Shown: piece by piece, positions 31,044 to 42,113 of the stretch
How the letters are laid out: each line of letters begins with the position of its first letter
Numbering within the stretch: the first letter of the stretch is position 1
Notes under the pieces: model-generated
Told to the model about the DNA's origin: nothing
Seen by the model: only the letters and a program-made list of their open reading frames with translations
The model's database searches: none
Made by a program: the position numbers and the translations under genes
NCBI GenBank assembly: GCA_021292105.1
Contig: CM037874.1
Location: 20,581,534-20,645,533 of the forward strand
Reading direction: 5' to 3'
Length of the DNA stretch: 64,000 nt
From: Anadara kagoshimensis
Taxonomy: Eukaryota > Mollusca > Bivalvia > Arcoida > Arcidae

Positions 31044-32791
31044 ATGGCAGAAAACGAAGGAGAAATAGATGCGTTGTCAGGCGTGAACAAGAAGATGTTA
31101 AGTTACGAATTAAAACACTGTTTTGTGGACTGTTTTCTTCAGGAATTTCCAAAAGACGATGATGGTGTTGATTACGATGAACCAGGGGTATTTCAACACC
31201 TTTTTACCGTGCTTAATGACAACTATATAAAAGGTGAACTTCAGCACATTGGCAGCCGAGTAGAAGAAACAATAACGCCATCGTATCTTGGTCCCTATCT
31301 AAACCTTAAACCTGACACTGACAAGATGTACGTCCTGGCTAAATCACAAATCTTGAAGGAAGGTTCGGCTTTCAAAATTGAATACATCAACAATTCAGTT
31401 TATGCTAAAGTTTTGATTCCTCCTGAGGATTGTGGGTCAGAATTATGCAGGTCATGTGTCACGTTACAAAAAGGCAAATACCTTCTTTCGCCAAGGGAGT
31501 TAAAAGAAAGAGCCAGTAAATTGGTCAACAGTGCTCTTTTTGGATTGACTACGGTATTTCATTATTTGCATGATGAACATTGCAAGGAATCTGGTAGTCA
31601 AACGGGATCAGAAGAAGCACAGTTTTCAGTGAACACGGATATAACAGGACCGTCGATAAAGCTGTCGTATAAGGGTTATAATGAAGGGTATAGACCGGCC
31701 TGGACGTCTGTGACGTATCCTGAAGGAATATCAGAGGAGGAAAGCGAGGCATTTTATGCAGAAGACCATGTCTCAACACAGGAAGCAGATTTTGTACTAG
31801 CAATTCAACTTACTGAAACTTATCCTGTAGAAATCCAATGGGAGAAAAACTCAGACCATGAACGTACCAAAATAAATGAGCATGAAAATTGCAAAGATAT
31901 TGCTCCGAGAAGTTCGAATTCTGAAGAAATGTGTCCCGACGAAGCATTTCTGCCAAACACAGTAGGTGATCAAGAACAGAGAATAGTCTCAGATGAGAGT
32001 CATCGTGAAAATGGTGGCGGTTTGCAGACTGGCGCTACACTGCAAGCAGACATGACTGATTCAAGTAACTTGAAAGATTCGTATGAAGTTGTTTACACAA
32101 TTGAAACCAATGGCATGAATGGCAACACATCAATTACACCAAAAAGTCCAACTGCAACATGCAAAACAAATACAACCAGTATCAATACATTTCTGCCACT
32201 TCCTGCTCATCCGTGGGTATCTCGAGAGAGAAAATGGCCCAATCGGGATATTATCGAAAATGTTTTGGAGCAAGATTATTTTATTGTTCCAAAATCGTCC
32301 TCGGTTGAAACACAAGACATCGAATGGCGCCTATCATTTTCTAAGGCAGAAATAACGCTAATGAAATCACTTCCAAGAAACTCCTGGTGTAAGCACTGCT
32401 ACAGATTTTTAAATGCCTAATAAAATACCATTTAGATAGACCAAAAGTAATTTCAACGTATCATTGCAAAACCGTGTTCTTTTGGACACTGGAACTGCAA
32501 CCACCGGACACGTGGACCGACACAAACTTAGGAGAAAGGTTTTTTCTTCTTCTGGACAGATTGCTTCACTCTTTGGTTCAGAGAAAACTTGACCATTACT
32601 TCGTTCCACAATATAATTTGTTTCAGAGCATTGACGCCGATTTCATCCTTGACCTTGCAAGACGTCTCTCGAACATTAGGTTAATACCTCTGGACTTTAT
32701 CTATAGAAGGGATATAGTTCCGTGGGATAGCGAATTCCAAGGAATGACCATTGAAGAAATGTTGAACTATGACCCAAATGATTTTCCATAA
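31044..32791 (+). CDS. Mab-21 domain protein (cGAS-like receptor type), split by one frameshift
   Basis: An intronless Mab-21/cGLR-family gene. Members have a nucleotidyltransferase fold; some make cyclic dinucleotides when they bind nucleic acid, others are inactive. The first frame (31044-32420, 458 aa) has a GS at residues 70-71 and a D-T-D at 91-93, arranged like the NTase GS...DxD pattern but with a longer gap than usual. A hydrophilic insert of roughly 100-120 residues starts near residue 270. The family hallmarks WVSRERKWP and EWRLSFSKAE (from 427) follow. The reading then stops in FLNA*. The C-terminal part (32411-32791) continues in another frame with the expected HCKTVFFWTLE, PPDTWTD, NLGERF and LLDRLLHSL motifs to a normal stop. 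One missing base near 32406-32413 (T5A3) explains this. It could be an assembly indel or a recent pseudogene; the flanks are retroelement relics. Confidence 0.85.
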
Positions 32792-32897
32792 CAGAATACG
32801 CGGAAAACACACTTGGTCCATTCAAAATTGAGTTTTATAACCAGTTTTAAAACGATGAAAAGTATGTGTATTTTACATTAATTAATATAAATCGAAA

Positions 32898-32903
32898 AAT
32901 AAA
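32898..32903 (+). terminator. Candidate polyadenylation signal of the Mab-21 gene
   Basis: AATAAA lies about 107 nt after the C-terminal stop at 32791. Confidence 0.5.
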
Positions 32904-33029
32904 GTTGAAAAACAAGTACAATGTATTTGATAGTAGCAAATAACAGCAAAATCCATACAAGCGAGTGCATTATTTTTTAACGAGTTGATTATCAAAAAGC
33001 ACGGGATACCACAACCAAATACATATAAG

Positions 33030-33240
33030 TTATTTCACACGTGGCGGGTGTGACTAGCTAAACAGGAAGTGCTTTCCTTTCCAGAGCACCCGGCCTCACT
33101 TCCCTGGTGGAAGTCCACGTGTTTAACTTAATTTGCCAGTTTCAACTGGAAGTTTTTATTTTGCTTTGGGATTGTGATTTGAAGATGGATTTGTATGTTT
33201 CTTTTTATGTCACTGTACATATTATATATTTCTATGAAAT
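33030..33240 (+). mobile_element. Retroelement 3'-tail relic
   Basis: CACACGTGGCGGGTGTGACT, CCAGAGCACCCGGCCTCACT, GGAAGTCCACGTGTTTAACT and TTTGCTTTGGGATTGTGATT reproduce the RT-family tail. No RT codons precede it; the Mab-21 gene ends 240 bp upstream. Confidence 0.7.
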
Positions 33241-33764
33241 AAAGTATTAAAAATAGCGGTTTAGTTCTAGTGAGTAAATATTTGACTACTTTATATTAAA
33301 AAAATATCAATTTATCAAAAATTAGCATGCGACAAATACATATAGTAGTACAAAACAGAAAGCTAGTACAATGTATTTGTACACAAGTTTGAAAACAACA
33401 GAACTTGTAATATGAATACTATGGTTTGTAATCTCGACGTTTTAATTTCTTCTTTGCTGCAACCAGTTATAAACACATGTAGGTGTTATTGGTCTCAATA
33501 TATTTATCTTTCTTATCTTCGTCTGATTTTTGTGATTTAGTTTCGTTTCGATGTTGTGTTTTTTCAGAGATTTTTGGCTACTCTAAGGACATATGAGAAA
33601 CAGATACCAAGACTGCTGATTGAAATAAACATTACTAAACTGTACTGTAATTCAAAATAGAAAAAAGAAATTTGTAACTTGCCTACTTGGCAACATCAGT
33701 AACGCAACCAACAGCACAACACAATACAAGTTATAGGTAGAAACAGCCAAACAAGATAAAGACG
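33241..33764. other. AT-rich non-coding stretch
   Basis: I see no recognisable gene or repeat here. Confidence 0.45.
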
Positions 33765-34018
33765 TATAGGTAAACAACATTGACCTGTCCGTTTGATCTT
33801 TCATTAGGAATAGTCATATAGGAGGGTCCAACCAATAAATGGGAAGTGCCAAGATCCAAGTTAATACATACACAATACACAGGTGTACTCTATGAGGTGA
33901 GTGAATCTCGTGATGTATACAAATTAAACACCTGTGTTCCCTATACATAGATATACTTAATCCATGATAAATATTTTAATGAAAGGTCAAGCGGACAGGT
34001 CAAAGTTGTTTGCCTACA
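33765..34018. mobile_element. MITE family A, copy 4
   Basis: It begins TATAGGTAAACAACATTGAC and ends GGTCAAGCGGACAGGTCAAA with GTTGTTTGCCTA. Both inverted ends are well kept. Confidence 0.75.
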
Positions 34019-34239
34019 CTAGTATATTGGGTACTCTGATTATAAAAACATCGACTTTGAACAATCAATGGAGCAAATTCTGACATGTTTATAGTGCTTT
34101 TGGAGGACCTCATATACCCCAGTGAACCAAAACATCTTACATGTACAATGTACTGACCCTATATGATTCCGTAAAGGACACTTACAAACCATAACTAAAC
34201 TGAAAGAATGGCTTAAACAAATTATTCACTTGCCATTCT

Positions 34240-35115
34240 TTTACAAAAATGGTAAGCCAAGTGCTGAACAGGGGTTCTGGTTATTTTGTCAAGCACCATA
34301 CCGATAAACATAACATATTGAAGTACTATCAACAAAATGTGAGAGTTTTTGATAGACAACATATTTTTTATATTTGGTAACATGATATTCCAGCAAGTAA
34401 TCGGCATATCAATGTGTACAAACTGTGCACCACTGCTTGCTGATTTGTTTCTTTATTCTTATGAAGCAGAATGCGATCTATCCGTGAGCTTGAAATAAAA
34501 GATACAAATAATTCCTCAAGCTCTGTTTCATATTTAGACTTGTACCTCAATTATCAAACCCACGAAAAAAGCTACATAATTTGAAACTGTATGACAGACG
34601 TGATGACTTCAATTTTTCTATTGTCGTCAAGAGGAATAAGTAAAAAGTAAGTCATCTTTCCTTTTCTATGCAGCAAAATACTTGCTTCTTCAGCTTATGG
34701 AGTATTTATTTCCCAATTTATACGCTATGGTAGAGCTTGTTATCACTACGGAAACTTTATACAACGAACCAAGCTGCTTACAAATAAATTGTTGACCCAG
34801 GGATATTGCAAGCCTGGGCTTATCAGCGGCCACAAAAAGTTTTATGGCCGTCATCACAGTATTCTTGATAGGTTTGATGTCTCTGCGTTCATGTTTGCCC
34901 TGGATATATTAGTATTTGACGTCCCACAGTTACATGTTCCTTTCACTCAATTTTGATTACACACGTGGCGGGTGCAACTAGCTAAACATCTAAGGTGCTT
35001 ACCATCCCGGAGCACCCGGTCTCACTTCCACGATGTAAGTTCACGGTGTCAGTTTTAAAGTTTTTATTTTGATTCTGGATTGTGATTCGGACATGGACTA
35101 GTATGTTTGTATTTT
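34240..35115 (+). pseudogene. Reverse-transcriptase retroelement relic with 3' tail
   Basis: Successive RT blocks are readable in changing frames: GYFVKHHTDKHN (about 34280), FLIDNIFFIFGN, the GIxMxTNCAPLLADLFLYSY block (about 34400-34450), then a jump to ELEIKD...SYLDLYL, LKLYDRRDDFNF, YGVFISQFIRYGRAC and QRTKLLTNKLLTQGYC. Between the SYEAE motif and ELEIKD the segment that normally carries the catalytic YxDD box is missing. There are at least two further frame changes. The tail (34970-35115) holds the CACACGTGGCGGGTG and CCGGAGCACCCGG motifs. The family is common in bivalves. Whether it is Penelope-like or another non-LTR group is not settled here. It is inactive. Confidence 0.8.
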
Positions 35116-35640
35116 ATAACTATAATACAGAAGATTAAGAAAACGTTAGAAATAAGAGAGCTTCTGATAACAGAGCGGCTCTACAGATTGAAGGTTGTAC
35201 AGGTTTCTTTCACCATTATCAGCTTTTCTTATAAAAGTATTATCGTATTTCCTATTTTAGTCGGTTTTGAGAAGTTTCTATAGGAAGCTCGAATAGTCGT
35301 TATTGACAATTAATTTTACTTGGTCACATCACTATGTGAGTAGCGAAGAAAACAGTATGGAACTGTTGAGGTGGAAACTGGCTCTGGGTATGGTCAAAAA
35401 GTAAAATTTGACAACTTGAAACTGAAAAGATAACAGTCATTGAAGTTTACCGTTTAATGTTCTAAGCAGTGTCTATGCAGCACTGTTGTGATAAAGAATT
35501 CACATGTTTTAATTTGGTTTGTGACAGTTGGAACTGTGGAATGGATAGGGTTATACAAACCTATTTGAAACTTCAAGTCAGGCCTAAATATCCGGTACTG
35601 ATTCCGATTTACGTCAAAAGTAAGGAGTCATAAAGTTCGA
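35116..35640. other. Non-coding stretch upstream of MYO18A
   Basis: No gene or recognised repeat. Confidence 0.4.
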
Positions 35641-35645
35641 ATCAA

Positions 35646-35677
35646 CATATTTATTTATTTATTTATTTATTTATTAG
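35646..35677. repeat. (ATTT)n microsatellite
   Basis: About seven tandem copies of the four-base unit. Confidence 0.85.
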
Positions 35678-35939
35678 CGACATTAAATGCATTTTAACAG
35701 AGACTTATGAATTTAATTTGATGTCACGGTATTAAATGTCACTGATTCTTTTTAAAATCTTTTTTAACCGGCTTTATTTCATTTAGATCTATTTATTTGT
35801 TTTTGTTTTATTTTAATTTTGTTTTTGTTTTAAATAACTGGCATTTATCTGTCCCTATATACGTTTTTCGTATTTTAATTTAGAGCACACTTTAAAAAGA
35901 ATTTTGAGATAACCCGTTTTAAAAACAAATTTAACCTTG

Positions 35940-36431
35940 AACATTGAGATGACCCCCGAACTGAAACCGGAAGTTGTATTTCGTTTTTGTACTCCATCTT
36001 GGTCAATATCGTCTACACAGGAAGGCTAATACTACCGGCTTTTAAATTTCACAGGAAATCAGTGAACGGTCAGATTTAGACTTTTGACAGTCTGTTGACC
36101 ATAAATACCTCTTGATGTAAAAAAATTAATTGATGTCATAATCAGGGTATGTTATTTATTTGAAGGCGGGGCATTCAGCATCCTCTGGACTGGTGTTGAC
36201 AGTTCCTTTGGTTGGATGGTCAGTCATTCGTTCAACTTCAACACTTCTCCAATGTTTACAGGTGTTTTATGAATGACGATTACTTGAATGACTTAACAAA
36301 GAATGTCTGGAATTTAATCGTGTCAATGTGACAGATAAATTAGGACATAAGTTAATCAATTATGTATATCAGTGTGTGACTTATTTTTGAAATCAGTAAA
36401 GTGGATAAAGTGAAACTAGAAATCTAGAATC
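35940..36431 (+). promoter_or_regulatory. Candidate promoter and 5'UTR of the MYO18A PDZ isoform
   Basis: A CCGGAAGT motif (ETS-type core, 35967-35974) lies in a locally GC-richer patch about 460 bp upstream of the ATG. A possible acceptor (TTATTTTTGAAATCAG) ends near 36396, so the coding exon may be preceded by a 5'UTR exon. The start site itself cannot be seen. Confidence 0.3.
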
Positions 36432-37472
36432 ATGTTTAGTTTTATGAAGAAAGATAAAGACCATAAAGATAAGAAGGATGAAAAGAAGAAAGAAAAGAAG
36501 GAGAAAAAAGAGAAAAAGGAAAAACATAGGGATCCTGTAACACAGGAAGAACTAAACAGACTTGATGAGGTTAAAAAAGGAGTGTTTAGACGATTTAGTG
36601 ACAGAGACAAACACAAGAAATCTGCACATAGAAGTGAACCACCAGAGGTTGGTGTCCAGAGAGATAGTAGTGACAGTAGTATCAGCTCTGGACGCCCAAG
36701 TCCAAGTCGTGAAGTTCCACCAGAAGGCAAAAAATTTGAACTTACAAGACCGTCATCTCTCCATAAAGGGGATGGGGATGGTAGAGAACCCCCTAAAATA
36801 TTACCTAAGCCCCGTGGCATATTAAAAGCTGTAGGAGAATCTGCCTCCAATATACAAGATAAAAATCTTGATGATTCTCGACTGCTTGAAGAAAATACCA
36901 AGTTGAATGAATTGACAGCACATATTCAGACTAATGGTGAAAGTACTGTAACTGCAGCCAGTGCGGGTCAGGTTCAGTCATCTAGTAATAAGCCAAGTCC
37001 AGCTCCTAGGAGTAAATCCTTTAGATCCAATTTAAAATTGCCTACAATTGTTCCACTGAAACCTGCTAGAGTTCGTGAACTTGTATTGCAGAGACAACCA
37101 GCAGGAGACTTCGGCTTTACTTTACGTAAGGCAGTGTTAATTGACAAAGGGGCTGGTGACCATGTAGACAATATGCACACTGTGACATTTGCTGAGCCTG
37201 GGAGTGGGCTCAGGGCAGCTAATACTGGTTTAATACCTGGTGATAAATTGATTGAAGTAAATGGTGTCAATGTCGAAAATATTTCAAGGGATGAAATTGT
37301 AGATATGATACGAAAGTCAGGTGATTCAGTAACTGTCAAAGTCCAGCCTATACCAGAGTTAATTGAGTTAAGTGTCCGTCCAGGCTCTGATGGTGGTGTG
37401 GTTGAAATCCAGGATGAAGTCATTAAAGGTGGCACCTTGAAGAGAAGTGGAAGCATAAGATTTAAGAAAGCG
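36432..37472 (+). CDS. MYO18A: Unconventional myosin-XVIIIa, first coding exon (KE region and PDZ domain)
   Basis: This encodes the N-terminal 347 residues of a MYO18A orthologue. In animals MYO18A is an actin- and Golgi-associated myosin-like protein with little motor ATPase activity; its PDZ-containing isoform is targeted by this region. The start MFSFMKKDKDHKD matches the vertebrate start MFxxMKKDKD. A Lys/Glu-rich segment (residues 6-35), a Ser/Pro-rich low-complexity part (about 60-205) and a PDZ domain (about 214-309) follow. The PDZ shows the GFTL carboxylate-binding loop (228-231), LIPGDKLIEVNGVNVE and RDEIVDMIRKSGDSV, then the family-typical VQPIPEL. The open frame runs on to 37601, but a donor (GCG|GTTTGT) at 37472 in phase 0 is the likely exon end; the readthrough residues (VCILL...) look intronic. 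Motor and coiled-coil exons are outside the window. Confidence 0.9.
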
Positions 37473-37603
37473 GTTTGTATTTTACTATTTATACAATATA
37501 CTCTTTATACAGTATATAGTTTACTTGTGATTTTGCTTTTTCAGTACCAGTTGTTAATAATTATTTCAGAGTCTGACAACAACTATGATGGAAGCATGTA
37601 GGC

Positions 37604-37960
37604 TCGTTGGTAGTCTAGAGCATGGGACTGCAGATCTGAAGGTTGTAAGTTTAAATCCTGACAGAGGCATGTTGTGACCTTAGTCAAGTTACTTAATTTC
37701 ACATTGCTGCTGACTTAACAGGAATCAAGATTATGGACCATTGGGACTTTAGCCTCTGCAACTGCTACCTCTGTGAGCTAGTGCATATAAATGGCCCTTA
37801 GTGCATGCTCATATAAAGCTGACATGCACATTATATACACTGTCAGTCATGGTCACAATGGAGTAGCCTACTAAGCCTAGTGTGATCTTTGCTGATCCTA
37901 GCATCACAGTGCAAAATATTCAGATGCCTCAATACAAGCCTAAGACTTACTTAAAATATC
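37604..37960 (+). mobile_element. tRNA-derived SINE (family 4)
   Basis: GGCTCGTTGGTAGTCTAGAG and GGTTGTAAGTTTAAATCC are A- and B-box-like parts of a tRNA-type head, followed by GACCTTAGTCAAGTTACTTAA. It lies immediately behind the MYO18A exon, in the intron. Confidence 0.55.
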
Positions 37961-38029
37961 TTAATAGTGAGTGAATGTTCCAAGTTGAGGTTTATTTATG
38001 ACATCACTGGTGTTTCCATCATTGATGTT

Positions 38030-38160
38030 AGAAGTTCATTCCTCGCATTTGGGGTACTTCGGAAGAGACCTTAAAACTGATGACCTGTGTCATGGCAGGC
38101 ATGGCATGTTAAAGATCCCTCCCTGTGCATTTCTTTTGAGTGCACACCTGGGTCCTGGTA
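38030..38160 (+). mobile_element. SINE family 1, internal fragment
   Basis: TTCGGAAGAGACCTTAAAAC, GTGTCATGGCAGGCATGGCA and TGTTAAAGATCCCTCCCTG correspond to the middle of the copies at 47628 and 53782. Both head and tail are missing. Confidence 0.5.
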
Positions 38161-38482
38161 GTTGGTGGGACAAAATTATTAACTTGGATAAAAATTCACA
38201 AGTGCCACTTCCAGTCTAAACATTGCCATTATTTTCTTTTTATATTGCTAGGCAGAGGATATGCAAATTGAGATTGTGCATGTATATATATTGTTTATCG
38301 TAAAAAGTCAAGTTTAGTATTATAATTGATTTAATTACAACCATCTGAGGAAGCTCCTAAAAGTGGCCTTTATAAGCAGTTGGTTCTTACGTACAATTGA
38401 AAAAAATTGCATCCTAATAATCTTTAAGTGGTGAAATAGCTTCCTTACTACTTACAAGTCATGGAAAAAGTTACAGATGTTG

Positions 38483-38565
38483 ATGATTTTGATATCCATT
38501 CAATATAGGACATACTGTGACCATGATAATTTTGATATCCATTCAATATAGGACATACTGTGACC
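38483..38565. repeat. Direct duplication of about 42 bp
   Basis: ATTTTGATATCCATTCAATA and TAGGACATACTGTGACCA occur twice back to back with almost no difference, so the duplication is recent. Confidence 0.9.
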
Positions 38566-39137
38566 AGATTAGAGAATTAGAGACGTTATGATGAGATTAG
38601 AGGATGTAAAATATATTGAAATATCAGACTTTATGACGAGTGCATGTAGTCTTAATTCAAGTATTATATCATAATACAGATATGTCATTGTGCAGCTTCA
38701 ATAATGAATGAATCATGTCAGTCAGATTTAAAAATGTCTTTAAATGTGTGAAAACTGTATTTTATATCCATTCAATATTTCCTTTATCAAGTAACTAGCA
38801 GCTGTTACAAAGGAAGTTTCCTGGTTATAACGGAGGATATATCTACATGTACTTTACTTGTAAGATTAAACTTTAAACTTTATACATGTAGGAATGTTAA
38901 GAAACACTTTTAGATTTTATTATACATTTGTATATTGTATATACCTGGCTCTGAACATTTTTGGTTCCCTAGAAACCAATATATGGCACTTAAGTCAGTG
39001 TTCACATTATTTATATGAGATAAATATTCATATTAATATTCCAGTCAATATGGTACCCTTAAAGAGTGTAACATGTATCCTCTGACTTCTTGGCCTTTGT
39101 TTAATTCTGTATTCCTGTTTGGTACCTTAATAGTGTT

Positions 39138-39395
39138 AGCAGGGGTTCAAAATTATGTTTTGGAATGGAAGGTACAGGATCTTTTGCCTTCATTTGTGGC
39201 AGGTCCCACATAAAGTTTTGAAAGTCAAATATCATTGTTCAATGAAAGGTCTATATGCAATTATGGTATCCTACAGACATAATAGTATTATCCTGGTTAA
39301 AAATGAAACGTCCATTGGACTTTTACAGTTTAATGTCAAAAGTCTCAATAGGTTTCCAGACCTCGAACATGTCATGGTGAATTTTGAACCCCTGT
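39138..39395. mobile_element. MITE family E, copy 1
   Basis: The left end CAGGGGTTCAAAATTATG is inverse to the right end AATTTTGAACCCCTG. The interior has GGTCTATATGCAATTATGG and GGACTTTTACAGTTTAATGTC. Copies lie at 43440 and 52158. The overlapping short open frame is an artefact. Confidence 0.75.
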
Positions 39396-39954
39396 TTAGC
39401 AAACTATCCTGCATAAAAGCTGTTTGCTCCACTGTACAAGGTACAAATTAGCTTATAATTAGCATAACCTTGTCAAGAACATCCAAATCTAATATATCTA
39501 ATGCCAAAGACTTTTAAATAGACAGATGTGCATATATATGAGCTACAAAGTTCTTCTGTTACAACTCTTTGTTGTTCAATGGCCTTTAACAATTTCCATG
39601 ATTCCATCCTGATAAGTGAATTTTTTAAGTCCCATGGTTTGAACATGAATGGTGGATACCAAGCATTTATCTTCAGTCACAGTGGATCTTGGTTAGGCAT
39701 GTTAGTTGTTTTGATGTGCAAGCAAGTTATTAAAAAGAAAAGTAATGAAATTTGGGAACTAGAGAAAAGAGGTATTCAGAGGTATATACATACTACATGT
39801 GTATATGTTTCTCAATTCTGGTAGCTAAAAACTTTCATTTGTCTGCTAATTTATGATACAATATTTACAATCACATTGTTTTTGCTTCAATGCAGTGTTT
39901 GACCTCGATTCTACTTCATGACTCGATGCAGTTGAATGGAGCACGCGAGTTTAT

Positions 39955-40190
39955 TCTATGATCGCTGACCACGCCCATAATGTTCCGACAAAGGCCTGGC
40001 ATGCTTGAATTACACGCAAAAGGAATGAAAACTCGGCCTGAATTGTACCATTTTATGACGTCACTGATACTAGTACGTCATTAGTTGCCGTGACGCTGCT
40101 TTGGTACTGTGATGTCAGCCTTTGTCGGAACATTGTGGGCGTGGCCGGCGATACGTCAATAATGCCGACAGTTGGAACAGTCAATTTTTA
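39955..40190. mobile_element. TIR element, partner of 3293-3500
   Basis: The ends GACCACGCCCATAATGTTCC and GGAACATTGTGGGCGTGGCC are inverted. The interior includes ATGACGTCACTGATACTAG (TGACGTCA at 40056). It matches 3293-3500 in reverse. The hairpin at 40288-40443 follows within 100 bp and may belong to the same insertion. Confidence 0.75.
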
Positions 40191-40287
40191 ACGAGGTAGT
40201 TATAGTTGTTTTTCTTTTATAAAAAGTGTTAAAATGTCAGTTTATATTTTGTGTTTATTTGAAAAAGTTACAAATGATTGTAAATAT

Positions 40288-40443
40288 AAGGAATGACATT
40301 TACTTTGACTGTACTGCATGGAGTTATGCAGTAGAATGGACTGTCTCAAATAACCATGAAAGCCTTCGGCTTTCATTTAATTTGAGACAGTCCATTCTAC
40401 TGCATAACTCCATGCAGTACAGTCAAAGTAAATGTCATTCCTT
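40288..40443. repeat. 156-bp near-perfect hairpin with a CTTCGG apex
   Basis: Arms of about 77 bp start AAGGAATGACATTTACTTTG and close on GAAAGCCTTCGGCTTTC. The loop is the cUUCGg type, which makes very stable RNA tetraloops. A small mismatch occurs near the apex (AATAACC against TTAA). The open frames crossing it are palindrome artefacts. Confidence 0.9.
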
Positions 40444-40445
40444 AA

Positions 40446-42110
40446 ATGTAACTCCTGTCAAAAAATAACCCAAATTGGCAATTAAGCATTTGTAAAAAAA
40501 CAACTTCAAAATGAACTATATTTTCATACATTTTAGAAATTTGGATTTTTCCAGTAATAATTTTAAATTTGTGGAATCCTTGCATTAGCATTCATTATTT
40601 TAGGATTTTGTTCATCATGTTAGTTGTTTTATGGACTAGGTGTGCTTTCACAGGCTGACCAATCAAATTTACTTATTTGTCCAAATTGGTACATTTTTAG
40701 TGCACAAAGTTGCCATCTAGGAACTTTTTTAGCGTTAAGTGTTTGATTTTGGTACAATTTCAATACAAAAGTATTTTGGTACAATTTCCATTCAAAAAGT
40801 TAGAATTTTATGTACTTTTAATTAAATAAACCTGTCAAAATGGGAAAATCTGTCTATGTCTAATTTGACCTTTTCATTTTATCTGTCTGTTTTTCCGTTT
40901 TTATGTTACAAATCATTCAAAAACTGATAAATCTGTTGAATTGGTCAGCTTGGGACTAGGTGTGCTTACAAGTTATGAATTTTTGAAATTAGAAAACTGG
41001 AGACGAGTCAGCATTAAGGCTATATACATGTATATGGTGTATACCGGTACTATATATAAAGATATGTTTGTACATCATTTTTGATGTATCAATATTTTCT
41101 TTACTTTCACATATATTAGCTCATTTATTGGCACTTGAGTGAATAATATTTAGATATATAATATATCTAACACCTGGAAAAAATGTACAATATTAGTTTT
41201 ACACTCCACTGACTTATATTTTTCCTACCACCAATGGTGAGTAGACCAACAAGTTTGAACTGGCTGATTTGACCTTTAAGTTGAAATATGAAACAATTGT
41301 TTTGAATAGGAATTAAGATTTTTTTTATAATTTATTGAAAGTAAACTTGTGTATTGTAAACTGAAGTTGGAATTTAAAATCAAGCTTCTTTTGATTACAT
41401 AAAGAAATTTTGGAAAAAAATATTTTTAAAATTTGAGGTCACACCAGACAGGTTATAGTAGTAGGGTTATGTTACTTATATTACTTAAATGGGGTATATT
41501 ATTTATGCATATACACAATATTATATATGAGTATTGTAAACTAGGAATTCTAAATATGAAGTTATTATAGTATTTAAGTATTTCATAAATTTTAAGTGGT
41601 CTTGACAGAATTGAATTACATATGCCTGTCAGGGTATATTGTTTTCATTTATATGTCAGAATGAGCAAATGACATTCTGACAAAAATTGTCAATCAAGTG
41701 TGAGCTAGTTTTTAATTTTACTGTACATTGAAGAGACCTGTAACTTGCACCCTTGCAGAGTCGGGGCTCAATCAAGAAATGCAGTCATGGCCCTGTGAAG
41801 GCCTTGGAAAAAAGAGGGCCATATTTTTAAAACTTGGGTCAACATGGTGACATAATTTGATGCATTTTATTTTAAAATATCAGCACTAAATATATGAGAA
41901 AGATGTAGAACTGAATTTATTCAAAACCCAAATATGTGGGCTATAATTGGCCTACAGATTGTATTTTTGTGTCAAAATAATTATTTTGGAACCAGTGGAG
42001 CCCCGTTCTAGATTGAACACTTGTAGAGTTGATAGTTTAAAGTTCATTTTCAATTTTGAGAAGCTGAAGGAAGTGAAGGTCCTAGGCTTGAGTCAAACAC
42101 TATCATTCTG
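40446..42110. other. Non-coding, AT-rich intronic stretch
   Basis: I recognise no gene or named repeat. Two near-identical phrases (TTTTGGTACAATTTC) occur at 40747 and 40783. Confidence 0.45.
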
Positions 42111-42113
42111 AGA

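Noticed and set aside
32409..32609. 66-codon minus-strand open frame
   Set aside because: Antisense to the C-terminal part of the Mab-21 gene.
36416..36901. 161-codon minus-strand open frame
   Set aside because: Antisense shadow of the MYO18A exon; its Ser/Phe-rich composition comes from the complementary Lys/Glu codons.
36974..37456. 160-codon minus-strand open frame
   Set aside because: Antisense shadow of the MYO18A PDZ region.
37473..37601. Continuation of the MYO18A reading frame to a stop at 37601
   Set aside because: The residues change abruptly to hydrophobic AT-type codons after a usable donor; this is treated as intron readthrough.
39155..39451. 98-codon open frame
   Set aside because: It covers MITE family E, whose other copies do not keep the frame open.
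40226..40468. 80-codon open frame
   Set aside because: Mostly the two arms of a palindrome, so the peptide reflects the inverted sequence.
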